Positions 44,094-52,880 of a stretch of 64,000 nt of DNA are shown here, piece by piece. Origin of the DNA: Clostridia bacterium (GTDB lineage Bacteria; Bacillota; Clostridia; Christensenellales; UMGS416); NCBI GenBank assembly GCA_016938675.1, contig JAFGUF010000031.1:62001-126000 (forward strand), written 5' to 3'. Within the stretch, counting starts at the first letter, position 1, and every line of letters starts with the position of its first letter. The translations under genes were made by a program, and so were the position numbers. The notes under the pieces were generated by a model. That model was not told the origin of the DNA. It was given only the letters and a program-made list of their open reading frames with translations, and ran no database searches.

Positions 44094-44840
44094 ATGACAA
44101 CAAGCAATGAAGCAAAAAGAGCAGCAGAAATAATTAGGAAAGCAAATCATATTACAGTATTCACCGGAGCGGGGATTTCTGTTGAAAGTGGAATTCCCCC
44201 CTTCAGGGGTGAAGGCGGGCTTTGGAGCAAGTATAATCCAATAATATTGGACTTAGGGTATTTCAAATCAAATCCGAAAGAATCCTGGGCCGCTATTAAA
44301 GAAATATTTTATGATTTTTTCGGCAGAGCGAAGCCAAACGATGCACATATAGCGATTGCTAAAATGCAGGATAAAATGCTAGTCAATAAAATTATCACGC
44401 AGAATATTGATAATCTTCATCAGGAGGCAGGAAGCACCAATGTGTACGAATATCACGGCACAATGAAAACCCTGACCTGCATGAAGTGCGGCAAAGGATA
44501 CAAAGCTGAAGACGTAGATTTTGAGAAGCTGCCGGTGCTTTGCGGTAAGTGCGGAGGACTTGTTAAGCCGGATTTTATCTTCTTCGGTGAGGGAATACCG
44601 CAGAAGGCGATGGCTGCGTCATATGATTCAATTGACAATTCAGATGCGTTTATCGTTATAGGCACAACGGGCGAAATAATGCCTGCTAGCAGCGTGCCAA
44701 TTATGGCAAGGGCAAATGGCGCGAAGATAATAGAAATAAACATTGAAGAGACAAATTTTACGCGACAGATTACCGACGTTTTTATAGAAGGCAAAGCAAC
44801 TGAGGCAATGAATGCGCTGCTGGAGGAATTGGATATATAG
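44094..44840 (+). CDS. cobB: NAD-dependent protein deacylase, sirtuin family
   Basis: Sir2 proteins remove acyl groups from lysines using NAD. The 248-residue protein has the NAD-binding motif FTGAGISVESGIPPFRG, TQNIDNLHQEAG, the catalytic His in EYHGTM, a four-cysteine zinc site (CMKCGKGY...LCGKCGG) and the late VIGTTGEIMPAS motif. The ATG at 44094 follows GAAGGA by 7 nt; upstream in-frame codons overlap the previous gene. It is probably co-transcribed with the zinc-ribbon membrane protein 28 bp upstream. Confidence 0.93.
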   Translation: MTTSNEAKRAAEIIRKANHITVFTGAGISVESGIPPFRGEGGLWSKYNPIILDLGYFKSNPKESWAAIKEIFYDFFGRAKPNDAHIAIAKMQDKMLVNKIITQNIDNLHQEAGSTNVYEYHGTMKTLTCMKCGKGYKAEDVDFEKLPVLCGKCGGLVKPDFIFFGEGIPQKAMAASYDSIDNSDAFIVIGTTGEIMPASSVPIMARANGAKIIEINIEETNFTRQITDVFIEGKATEAMNALLEELDI

Positions 44841-45415
44841 TTTTGATAAGGTCAATTAATAAATTTATACCAAGGATTATGCAGATTTGTATAGCATAAT
44901 TTAATATTTTTTTTCAATTTCCGTCTCGTTATCTAGACCTCGTATAAATATTTCGAAATCCTTGGGAAGAAAAACTATTTTGAAAAATAATTCATTTTCT
45001 TGAAGGCAATTATTGCCTCAAGAATGCCTTTCGTGTAATCTATATTAATATGAGAAAAGCAAACAAACTAAAGCAGAAAAGACTAAAGAAAGTTAAAGAC
45101 CACGGAGTAGTTTTAGTCGCTATATCAATTATTTTTATATAGCGCTGCTCATTCTAGAAGGTGCTGTAGGCGTTATTATGAACGCAGAGGCAGTGCGAGG
45201 GCGTAAAGAATCTTAACTGCTTTTAGTGCCGTACAATAGTCAGGGGGATACTGGTCGATTTGGCAGTGGAAGTTGAATCTAATGAATCTGCTAAGGAAAG
45301 AAACAAAATAGATTCAGATATAGTAAAAGCGATACTAATAATCTTAAATCAGTGCTACAAGTGCATGCACAGATAAACCCAGATGATTAATGAATAGAAT
45401 AGAAAGGCTATAAAT
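44841..45415. other. 575-bp region with degenerate coding traces
   Basis: No intact gene. A 30-codon frame at 45050-45142 is listed separately. A second stretch (about 45225-45375) stays open for about 45 codons without an ATG. The region looks like decayed coding sequence. A purine-rich stretch before 45416 serves the next gene. Confidence 0.4.
45050..45142 (+). pseudogene. short basic/hydrophobic ORF, possibly frameshifted membrane-protein remnant
   Basis: Thirty codons: a very basic start (RKANKLKQKRLKKVK) then a hydrophobic stretch cut by TAG. A shift of one base at the end would extend it by another hydrophobic stretch (ALLILEGAVGVIM) and about 15 more residues to a stop, giving a plausible single-helix protein. 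It could also be chance. Confidence 0.25.
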
Positions 45416-45808
45416 ATGCTTAGCAGAATTTTATGTACCATAGGCAGCGTAATCACAATTGGCTTCGGAGGTTGGCATTTTTTTGTGCCGAAGGCTTATA
45501 AATGGTATTCTTACATGGATGAAAATGCTACAGAGCTTGTGGTGGCTGTCCGTGCAATCAATGTATTTTTTTCTTTGAGCCTTGTTTTAATCGGCTTATC
45601 GAACATTATTTTTGCTTATTTTATTAAAGACAGCAAACAAGGATATATTGTTTTAATGGCAATGTCATCAGTCTTGTGGCTGGTTAGGGTTATTATGCAG
45701 ATAGTTTATCCTCAGGGCAGCATCAATCCTTCACTGCAATATGGCATGCTGGCAAGTTTTATTATAACCTTTTTACTCTTTACATTATCTTTTATATTTG
45801 CTCTTTAA
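45416..45808 (+). CDS. four-helix membrane protein of unknown function
   Basis: This 130-residue protein is almost entirely hydrophobic, with four predicted transmembrane segments (about 5-22, 43-66, 75-93, 107-128). The first loop contains GGWHFFVPKAYKWY, seen in small DoxX-like or DUF-type membrane proteins, but I cannot assign a family firmly. GAAAGG precedes the ATG. No partner gene is evident. Confidence 0.65.
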   Translation: MLSRILCTIGSVITIGFGGWHFFVPKAYKWYSYMDENATELVVAVRAINVFFSLSLVLIGLSNIIFAYFIKDSKQGYIVLMAMSSVLWLVRVIMQIVYPQGSINPSLQYGMLASFIITFLLFTLSFIFAL

Positions 45809-45902
45809 TAATTTTATATAAATATAGAAATACCTATTGCCATTTTTGTAATTTTGATATATTATGAAATTCGGCAATAAAAAATGAAAATACTTATTGT
45901 TT

Positions 45903-45978
45903 GGGGCATTGGCTCAGTTGGTAGAGCGCTGCGTTCGCAATGCAGAGGCCAGCGGTTCGAATCCGCTATGCTCCACCA
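45903..45978 (+). tRNA. tRNA-Ala (anticodon CGC)
   Basis: Full cloverleaf: acceptor GGGGCAT / ATGCTCC, D arm with GGCTCAGTTGGTAGAGC, anticodon stem CTGCG / TGCAG with loop TTCGCAA (anticodon CGC reading GCG), T arm AGCGGTTCGAATCCGCT and an encoded CCA (45976-45978). 76 nt. Confidence 0.95.
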
Positions 45979-45979
45979 G

Positions 45980-46010
45980 GGCGACATTCTATTAGGGAAG
46001 GTCGCCTTTT
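45980..46010 (+). terminator. terminator after tRNA-Ala
   Basis: Perfect 6-bp stem GGCGAC / GTCGCC with a 15-nt loop and a TTTT tail, starting 2 nt after the tRNA CCA. Confidence 0.75.
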
Positions 46011-46026
46011 AGAAATTTAATTCAAT

Positions 46027-46440
46027 TTAATTAATCTTTATTTCATATGTCAGCTCTAAGCCCTTTTTCAATAGCTCGCTTACGCCGCAGTATCTATCTT
46101 GTGAGAGCGATACGGCCTTTTCAATCTTTGCAGGATCAAGGTCCTTTCCTGTGAATTCATATACCATGTGAATTTTGCTATAGGTTTTTGGGTGCTCTTC
46201 TGTCATTTCAGTCTCAACTGACATATTGAAGCTTTCAATCTCTACTCTCATCTTTTTAAGAATAGATACAACATCCATCCCTGTGCACCCGGTGAGAGCA
46301 GCTATAATCAATGGCTTTGGCCTTGGCCCCTGGTCATGGCCGCCAACATCCTCTGAGGCATCCATCAGTATTTTGTGTCCGGATATTTCCGTTTCGAATG
46401 CCATGTCACTTACCCATTTTGTTGAAAAACTTGATTTCAT
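46027..46440 (-). CDS. OsmC family protein
   Basis: This 137-residue protein has the OsmC/Ohr fold layout. The two conserved cysteines are in LTGCTGMDV (about residue 52) and DRYCGVSELL (about residue 117), and the conserved acidic and Arg-Pro loop is present (GPRPKPLIIAAL). Members reduce organic hydroperoxides or act in osmotic and redox stress. This one has the YhfA-like short form. Monocistronic on the minus strand, convergent with the tRNA. Confidence 0.88.
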   Translation of the reverse strand: MKSSFSTKWVSDMAFETEISGHKILMDASEDVGGHDQGPRPKPLIIAALTGCTGMDVVSILKKMRVEIESFNMSVETEMTEEHPKTYSKIHMVYEFTGKDLDPAKIEKAVSLSQDRYCGVSELLKKGLELTYEIKIN

Positions 46441-46612
46441 TTTATCAGCATCCTTTGCATTTAATAAATTAATTTTAATGTAACTATCTCAAAATGTAAA
46501 GTGACATAGTTACTATTGCCCGTATACGCTGCTATATTATAAAAAACTTTGCAATAATTTATACCGTGGTATAATTATATAAAGGGTTAATCCTTTTAGG
46601 TATGGAGCTGCC

Positions 46613-47749
46613 ATGAAAAAGTTTCTAAAAAAAGTACAAATAATTATGCTTGCAGCTGCAATGTTCCTATCTTTTGGCGGTGCAGCCCAGTCATATGCAG
46701 CGGGAGCTGATGAGGAAGAGCTTACGATGATGAACGACTGGCTGATAAACATACAGCTTGAAAACGGCGCTATGCCGATGTATGGGATACAGGACGGAAA
46801 AGAGCCGGTTGTGCCATATTTTTCCTCTGTAGCGGTTATTGCCTTGCTTAAATATAGCGCTGATGATAAAAGCCTGAAAACTGCGGAGAAATATTTTGAC
46901 TGGTACTTCGGACATATGAATCATGACGGTACAATATATGATTATGAAATATCCCTAAGAAATGGTGAAATTCAAAGTGAAATTTCAAAGGAAAGCTACG
47001 ATTCGGCCGATTCCTACGCTGCGTTTTTTTTGGCGGCACTGTGGAATTATGCGGAGTCCGGCGGCAGCAGGGAATATCTGATTAGCAAGCAGCAATATAT
47101 ATTAAGAATAATTGACCTTATGCTATCTTTAATTGATGAGGATGGATTCAGCAGGGTTAGCGAGACAAACCACACCAAGTATCTGATGGATAACTGCGAG
47201 GTCTCCTGGGGGCTCTCGTGCGCGGATAAATTACTAGGGCAGGTCTTCCTGAATCAATATGACTTTTGGTCCGATGAGTACTGGGCAATGATGCGGAGCA
47301 TTGTTGATGTAAAAAGAGCGCGGTTTGCGCTGAACGATGCGATAAATGAAAAGCTATGGAATATGGATGAAAACAGGTATGAAGTTGGGCTGAGCTCAAA
47401 CGGAGCCTATTTGGAGGCAGAAGGCTGGGCAGAATTCTATCCTGACGCTGTGGCGCAGCTTTTCCCCATTGTGTTCGGAGTAATAGACGCAAAAGGTGAC
47501 AGGGCGCAGCAGCTCTACAGCAGATTCAGCGATCAGTACCAGTGGGAGATGCTTTCGCACAAAAATGACGGCCATAGCAGGTTCTACTGGGGGATTATTG
47601 CATACTGCGGTGCAATGATGGGAGACGACGAAAAAGTTAACGAATATATAGGCAATTTTAAAAAGAATGTGCTGCCGGATTTCAAATATCCTGCATATAA
47701 CGCCGATGTTGCATGGACATTGCTGGCGGCCATATATAAAGAAGAATAA
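46613..47749 (+). CDS. secreted protein with alpha/alpha-toroid (six-hairpin) fold
   Basis: This 378-residue protein has a Sec signal peptide (KKFLKKVQIIML...AQSYAAG, cleavage likely near residue 30). The mature part is helical with repeated aromatic- and Trp-rich motifs (MMNDWLINIQLENGAMP, YFDWYFGHMNHDG, DSADSYAAFFLAALW). This pattern is typical of six-hairpin glycosidase or terpenoid-cyclase-like toroids. It is probably an extracellular glycan-processing or binding protein; no catalytic residue can be fixed. The next gene follows 15 bp later in the same orientation. Confidence 0.75.
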   Translation: MKKFLKKVQIIMLAAAMFLSFGGAAQSYAAGADEEELTMMNDWLINIQLENGAMPMYGIQDGKEPVVPYFSSVAVIALLKYSADDKSLKTAEKYFDWYFGHMNHDGTIYDYEISLRNGEIQSEISKESYDSADSYAAFFLAALWNYAESGGSREYLISKQQYILRIIDLMLSLIDEDGFSRVSETNHTKYLMDNCEVSWGLSCADKLLGQVFLNQYDFWSDEYWAMMRSIVDVKRARFALNDAINEKLWNMDENRYEVGLSSNGAYLEAEGWAEFYPDAVAQLFPIVFGVIDAKGDRAQQLYSRFSDQYQWEMLSHKNDGHSRFYWGIIAYCGAMMGDDEKVNEYIGNFKKNVLPDFKYPAYNADVAWTLLAAIYKEE

Positions 47750-47764
47750 ATAAGGAGAGAGAGC

Positions 47765-48781
47765 ATGCAGAACGAAATCAAAAAAATGACACAGCTATTA
47801 GACGAAAAAGGCAAAATAGCTCAGCCAGGGTACGCGACCAAAATGATGTATGAATACAACAGGGAAAACATCAAAGCTAGCCCCTTTGCAAAGAAGGAAT
47901 GGGACTTTTATCAAATTATAACAGGTGACTATGTTCTGAAATTCACAATAGGAAATATATCATATGTAGCTGATTTTTCAGCGGAGCTTTTCAATGTGAA
48001 GACTAAAGAGCTATATTCATTTTCCAGAATGAGAATGCTGCCTTTTGAAAGTATAAAGATGCCCTTAAGCCCTGAACCGGAAAGCATCATAAAAGTTGAG
48101 GGTAAAGATTACGAAATGTTCTTTGAGGTTAAGGACACATATAGAAGATTTTTTCTGAAAGCAACTGATGAGAAAATAGGTGCTATAGATATTGATGTAT
48201 ACCTGAATAATGATGTAACAAACGAGAAGATGGTGATAGCAACACCATTTGAGAAGAAAGGAAAGTTTTATCTTAACTGCAAGGAAAACTACTTTGGCGG
48301 AAAGGGCAGAGCTTGGTTTGGCGACAAATGCTTGGATATTGATGAATCTGCAACTGCTACGCTGGATTGGGGCAGAGGCGTTTGGCCATTCTCGCAGGAG
48401 TGGTTCTGGGGCAATGGCGCTGCGTATGTGGACGGTAACAAATTCGGCTTTAATATCGGCTGGGGCTTCGGCGACCTAAAGAACGCTACTGAAAACATGT
48501 TCTTTTGGAACGGCAAGGCACACAAGCTAGGCAAGCTGGATGTGGAAGTAGACACTAATGATTATTTCAAGCCATGGAAATTTAAAGATGAAGACGGTAA
48601 ATTTGAGTTTACTCTTACTCCTTTATATGATAAATTGGCCGACACAAAGATTGCCTTTATTCATATGTACTGTCACCAGCTTTTCGGTGTATATAGTGGA
48701 TTTATAGTACTTCCTGATGGAAAAAAAGTCGAGATAAACAATATGCTGGCTTTTTGCGAGCATGCGATGAACAAATGGTAA
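47765..48781 (+). CDS. DUF2804 family protein
   Basis: This 338-residue protein matches the DUF2804 layout: AKKEWDFYQIITGDYVLKF near residue 40, WGRGVWPFSQEWFWGNG around residue 205, and the C-terminal HQLFGVYSGF. The family is a soluble beta-rich protein of unknown function, often encoded next to lipid or cell-surface genes. It has a GGAGAGAG ribosome binding site and a strong terminator after it. No signal peptide. Confidence 0.8.
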   Translation: MQNEIKKMTQLLDEKGKIAQPGYATKMMYEYNRENIKASPFAKKEWDFYQIITGDYVLKFTIGNISYVADFSAELFNVKTKELYSFSRMRMLPFESIKMPLSPEPESIIKVEGKDYEMFFEVKDTYRRFFLKATDEKIGAIDIDVYLNNDVTNEKMVIATPFEKKGKFYLNCKENYFGGKGRAWFGDKCLDIDESATATLDWGRGVWPFSQEWFWGNGAAYVDGNKFGFNIGWGFGDLKNATENMFFWNGKAHKLGKLDVEVDTNDYFKPWKFKDEDGKFEFTLTPLYDKLADTKIAFIHMYCHQLFGVYSGFIVLPDGKKVEINNMLAFCEHAMNKW

Positions 48782-48801
48782 ACTAAACAAATAATAATCA
48801 A

Positions 48802-48842
48802 AAACAGCAAGCAGGAAATTTCCACAGCTTGCTGTTTTTTTT
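48802..48842 (+). terminator. strong rho-independent terminator
   Basis: Perfect 11-bp stem AAACAGCAAGC / GCTTGCTGTTT with a 14-nt loop and a long U run. Confidence 0.9.
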
Positions 48843-48890
48843 AATATTGTTATCGAATTGATAAATTATCTATATTTCTTAAAAGTTTTA

Positions 48891-50096
48891 TTAGGAGAAA
48901 TCAAAGAAGTCTGTAATTTCAAGCCAATTCAAATAATCTTCAGAAAGCTGTTCAGGTGTTATTCCCAGCACGGCGCTCAGCACTTCACTGGTCGTTTGAA
49001 TATTATCTGCTTTGAATGATTCGTTGGCTACGCTGTCATTGAAAGGTTTCTTACCTGCTTCATTGTAGAGTTCAATGAATTTATCAACACCATAGGTTTC
49101 GACGATGTATGCTACATATCCGAATCCTGTATTGTACCAGTCCCATACCTGCTGCTGGCTTTCTGCATGATACAGGTCAGTATTATTAAGGTCGTCAATT
49201 GTTTGTGCAATATTTTCTTTTTTCAGATTAGCTAGTGAGTTTGTCAGGGAATAATCGTAGTATGCGTTTCCGTAGTATACCGCAGTTCCCTCCAGAAGCC
49301 AGTCCGCCAGATTGTTATTACAGATTTTTATGGTAATGTGGTGAACTAGTTCGTGCTGGATAGTTCCGTGATAACTCTCGATATCTGGATGCCCAGTGTA
49401 GAGCTTTAGTGATTCATTCGGCTCACCCCAGCCAGTAAATAGAAAAGCAGCGGAGGGGATTGTTCTTTGGCGTAGCATTTCTCTGTCCCAAAACAGTTTT
49501 ATTTCAAAATTGTCGTCTGCCTTTTCCGCAAACACAGCTTCAAGATTGTCATAAGCTGTGTCTATCATCTCTTTGAATTCGTTGATACGCGTCTCACCGG
49601 ACATATATTTCAGTGTATAGCGAGGAGTTACTATGGATTCGAAATTATAGCCATAGTCCATCCATTCACCTTTATCAAGCTTAAACAGCAAAGGATATGT
49701 AAAGTCAAAATGTTCGCCGTTTCCGGTGTGCGTTTGATGAATCACTGCTTCAAGCGTTGATTCATCAATTGACTTTACAGATACAACCTCCAGATGAATT
49801 TCGCTTATTACTGATTGGATCATTTCAGAATACCAACGGGATTGTTCGTTATAGTAATAGGCATCGTTTTGAGTAACTGTAGAAAGGTACGAGTCAATGT
49901 CTTTAGTTTCAAGTGCATGCATCTTGGTATTTATTACTTCTGATATCTTCCCCTCCAAAGTTTCCTCTAATGAAGGAGAAGCTGTCGGCGACGGCGTCGG
50001 AGCTTCGGTAACTTCCGCAGATTCATTGCAGCCTGCCAGCAGAAAAAGTGCGTATAATGTAATGACTATATAAGCTATTATCTTCCTTGCTTTCAT
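48891..50096 (-). CDS. lipoprotein with gluzincin-type metallopeptidase domain
   Basis: This 401-residue protein has a lipobox LLAGC (Cys at about residue 23), a Pro/Thr/Ser-rich linker, an NTF2-like domain (about 50-165) and a C-terminal peptidase MA-like domain. The zinc motif is HELVHH (about residue 250) with the downstream Glu in LLEGTAVYYG, giving the HExxH-(about 20)-E arrangement of gluzincins. It should be a surface-anchored protease or peptidase-like protein. Transcribed alone; downstream terminator shared with the convergent gene. Confidence 0.85.
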   Translation of the reverse strand: MKARKIIAYIVITLYALFLLAGCNESAEVTEAPTPSPTASPSLEETLEGKISEVINTKMHALETKDIDSYLSTVTQNDAYYYNEQSRWYSEMIQSVISEIHLEVVSVKSIDESTLEAVIHQTHTGNGEHFDFTYPLLFKLDKGEWMDYGYNFESIVTPRYTLKYMSGETRINEFKEMIDTAYDNLEAVFAEKADDNFEIKLFWDREMLRQRTIPSAAFLFTGWGEPNESLKLYTGHPDIESYHGTIQHELVHHITIKICNNNLADWLLEGTAVYYGNAYYDYSLTNSLANLKKENIAQTIDDLNNTDLYHAESQQQVWDWYNTGFGYVAYIVETYGVDKFIELYNEAGKKPFNDSVANESFKADNIQTTSEVLSAVLGITPEQLSEDYLNWLEITDFFDFS

Positions 50097-50132
50097 AGAA
50101 TTCTCCTAAAATTTTTATCGTTGTAAAAAAAA

Positions 50133-51509
50133 TTATTTGAGTATCATTTTTATAAGGCCCAGTTTTTTCTTATAGGGAGCATAACGAAGCGGCACATCAA
50201 AAAGGAAATTTTGCTTAAGCACGCTTTTTGTGTGAGAGAATGTATCGAATCCCTGTATGCCGTGGTAGTTGCCCATGCCGCTTTCGCCCACACCGCCAAA
50301 TGGCATATTTCCGTTTGCTATATGCATTACAGTATCGTTGATGCAGCCTCCTCCAAAATGGAGATGATGCGTGGCAATCCTTTGCACTTTCTTATCCTTC
50401 GTAAAGAGGTAGAGTGCAAGAGGTTTTTCATATTTTCTTATTATAGCTACCGCTTCATCCATACTTTCAACTGAAATTATCGGAAGTATTGGCCCGAAAA
50501 TCTCTCTCTGCATTACAGGGGAATCTAGGGCAGGGTTATCAAGCAGAGTAAGCTCAATCTTCATTGACTTTTCGTCATATCTGCCGCCGTCAAGTATTTT
50601 CTGGCCATCAAGCAGCTCAACCAGTCCCTCGAATGCCTGCTTTCTGATTATCTTTCCGAAATCCTCAGACTCTGTCATGCTTTCTCCGAAGTATTTCTTT
50701 TTGTACTTTATCAGCTCTTTTACCAGTTCATCTTTTACATCCTTATGCACCAAAACGTAATCTGGAGCTACGCAGGTCTGTCCGGAATTTATGGTCTTGC
50801 CCCACACTATCCTTGCAGCGGTCATAGATATATTTGCATCTTTGTTTACGACGCAGGGGCTTTTGCCGCCAAGCTCCAATGTAATGGGGGTCAGTGTACT
50901 TGCTGCAGCCTGCATAACCAGTTTGCCGACCTTTACGCTGCCGGTAAAGAATATATGGTCGAATTTCTGCTCAAGCAGAACTTGGTTTATTTCTCGGTTT
51001 CCTTGGAATACGCGCATATATTTTTCGTCAAAGGTTTCGTCTATTATTTTCTGAATCAGAGCAGAAGTATTTGGTGAATATGATGACGGCTTTATGGTGC
51101 AGCAGTTGCCTGCAGCAACAGCAGCAACTACCGGCGCCAATGTTAGCATAAACGGATAATTCCAAGGAGACATTACAAGCACTGTTCCTAATGGCTGTTT
51201 GTATATCTTGGATACTCCGCCAAAGCTGGCAATTGGCGTAACTACGCGCTTGGGCCTCATCCATTTTTTTAGGTGCTTTACCGCGTGGTTTATTTCGCTG
51301 TATACAAGTGATATTTCTGTTCCGTATGATTCAAATTCGCTTTTGCCTAGGTCACTTTTCAGAGCTTCAAATATTTCGTTCTCATGCAGTTTGATTGCAG
51401 ATTTCAGAGCTTTCAGCTTCTCAAGGCGGAAGCTAAGATTTAATGTCTCTCCGGTTAAAAAGTATTCATGCTGCATTTTTACGGTTTCTTGTATCTTTTC
51501 GTTTAGCAT
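50133..51509 (-). CDS. aldehyde dehydrogenase (class 3-like)
   Basis: This 458-residue NAD(P)-dependent aldehyde dehydrogenase has the catalytic cysteine in NSGQTCVAPDYV (about residue 245), the glutamate in TLELGGKSP and the cofactor-binding FTGSVKVGK. The C-terminal NDTVMHIANGNMPFGGVGESG motif is typical of the class 3/coniferyl aldehyde branch, which handles fatty or aromatic aldehydes. A hydrophobic tail is present. The start has AAGGAG. It follows the iron alcohol dehydrogenase by 3 bp, so the pair interconverts an alcohol, its aldehyde and the acid. Confidence 0.92.
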   Translation of the reverse strand: MLNEKIQETVKMQHEYFLTGETLNLSFRLEKLKALKSAIKLHENEIFEALKSDLGKSEFESYGTEISLVYSEINHAVKHLKKWMRPKRVVTPIASFGGVSKIYKQPLGTVLVMSPWNYPFMLTLAPVVAAVAAGNCCTIKPSSYSPNTSALIQKIIDETFDEKYMRVFQGNREINQVLLEQKFDHIFFTGSVKVGKLVMQAAASTLTPITLELGGKSPCVVNKDANISMTAARIVWGKTINSGQTCVAPDYVLVHKDVKDELVKELIKYKKKYFGESMTESEDFGKIIRKQAFEGLVELLDGQKILDGGRYDEKSMKIELTLLDNPALDSPVMQREIFGPILPIISVESMDEAVAIIRKYEKPLALYLFTKDKKVQRIATHHLHFGGGCINDTVMHIANGNMPFGGVGESGMGNYHGIQGFDTFSHTKSVLKQNFLFDVPLRYAPYKKKLGLIKMILK

Positions 51510-51512
51510 TTT

Positions 51513-52739
51513 TTATTCTCCTTTGGCTGTTGGTGCGTTTGGAAGCATGGTTAATAGGAATTTTTCCATCTCTTTTCTGGTAATAGGGTATGGAACGGGA
51601 TATGTGCTGTTGGCTTCGGCTATTGCCCTCTTTGCTATCAGCTTTATATCCTTTTCCTCTAGTTTATCTGTATACACTGGTATTCCGAGGCTTTTATTAA
51701 GAGCTTCGATTTTCTCTATAAATTCCATAGCGTTTTCCTTTTCCGAACGGGACTGGCTTCCTACGCCCGCCTTTATAGATAAATCAGATAGTTTTTTATA
51801 AATCGCTGAATAAAAATATCTTAATATATGTGGAAGCACTATGGCGTTTGCAAGGCCGTGAGGCACATGATAGAGCTCGCTTAATCTGTGGGCTATGCCG
51901 TGGACATAGCCTACGCCCGCCGTGCGGAAAGCATATCCACCGTATGCTGCACCTAATGCCATCTGGCTGCGGGCTTCGATATCGTTTCCATCATCATATG
52001 CTTTTTGCAGATTTTCGAATATTATCTTTGTTGCCTTAATGGCATAATCATCAGTAACTTTGAATTTCCAGTTGCCTATATATGCTTCCATTGCGTGAGT
52101 TAGTGCGTCCATCCCGGTCGCCGCAGTTATTCCCTTTGGAAGCCCTGTCATCAGTTCAGCATCTAGGAATGCATAATCCGGCGCTAGTTTTTTATCTGTT
52201 ATCGGCATTTTTTTGCTTCTGGCCGTATCTGTGATTACAGCGGATATTGTCACTTCAGAGCCAGTTCCCGCTGTGGTAGGTACGGTGTAGAGTTTTGCCA
52301 TCTTTGCTATCATAGGGATCATAAGGTCGTAGCGCTTTACTGGCTTTCCTGAGAGCACGACGACTCCTGTTATCTTGGCGCAGTCCAGCACAGAGCCGCC
52401 GCCGAAGGCAACGATGGCCTGGCATTTATTATCGAGGTATATTTTCTTTGCTTCCTCAATATTTTCAATAGTGGGATTCGGCACAACATCGCTGTATGTA
52501 TGATAGGCTATTTTCTGCTGGTCTAAGCCCTCAATCATACCTTTTAACAGGCCTAAAGAGAGAATGGTTCTATCAGTAATAATAAGAATATTTGTGAAGC
52601 CGTCTTTTTTCAGGTATTCTGCGATTTTCTTTGAAGCGCCAGCTTCATGAACTATCACAGTCTTTTTGATTCTGAAGGTTAGTACATACAGCTTAAGTAT
52701 CTGTTGGTATACCTTCATTCCCCAGCGAAACAAGAACAT
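51513..52739 (-). CDS. iron-containing (type III) alcohol dehydrogenase
   Basis: This 408-residue protein has an extended hydrophobic/basic N-terminus before the usual fold. The NAD(P)-binding motif is AFGGGSVLDCAK, and the metal ligands fall in the Asp region of KKLAPDYAFLDAEL, THAMEAYIG, YVHGIAHRLSELYHVPHG and downstream His residues. AGGAGG lies 7 nt before the ATG. It is in an operon with the ALDH gene; physiological substrate unknown, perhaps a medium- or long-chain alcohol. Confidence 0.92.
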   Translation of the reverse strand: MFLFRWGMKVYQQILKLYVLTFRIKKTVIVHEAGASKKIAEYLKKDGFTNILIITDRTILSLGLLKGMIEGLDQQKIAYHTYSDVVPNPTIENIEEAKKIYLDNKCQAIVAFGGGSVLDCAKITGVVVLSGKPVKRYDLMIPMIAKMAKLYTVPTTAGTGSEVTISAVITDTARSKKMPITDKKLAPDYAFLDAELMTGLPKGITAATGMDALTHAMEAYIGNWKFKVTDDYAIKATKIIFENLQKAYDDGNDIEARSQMALGAAYGGYAFRTAGVGYVHGIAHRLSELYHVPHGLANAIVLPHILRYFYSAIYKKLSDLSIKAGVGSQSRSEKENAMEFIEKIEALNKSLGIPVYTDKLEEKDIKLIAKRAIAEANSTYPVPYPITRKEMEKFLLTMLPNAPTAKGE

Positions 52740-52880
52740 AGTTTATTCCTCCTCTTCTTTACCAGATTTTATGATTTGTATCTGATTATTTAATTATACA
52801 GTTATTTCAATACTCGAACAAGGACTTAATTGCCATACCTATAAAACAAAAACAGAAAATATTATGTTTCCTGCGAAAGT

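Noticed and set aside
51199-51801. 200-codon plus-strand frame across the ALDH/Fe-ADH junction
   Set aside because: It is antisense to two well-supported enzymes and its product is low-complexity Ser/Phe-rich.
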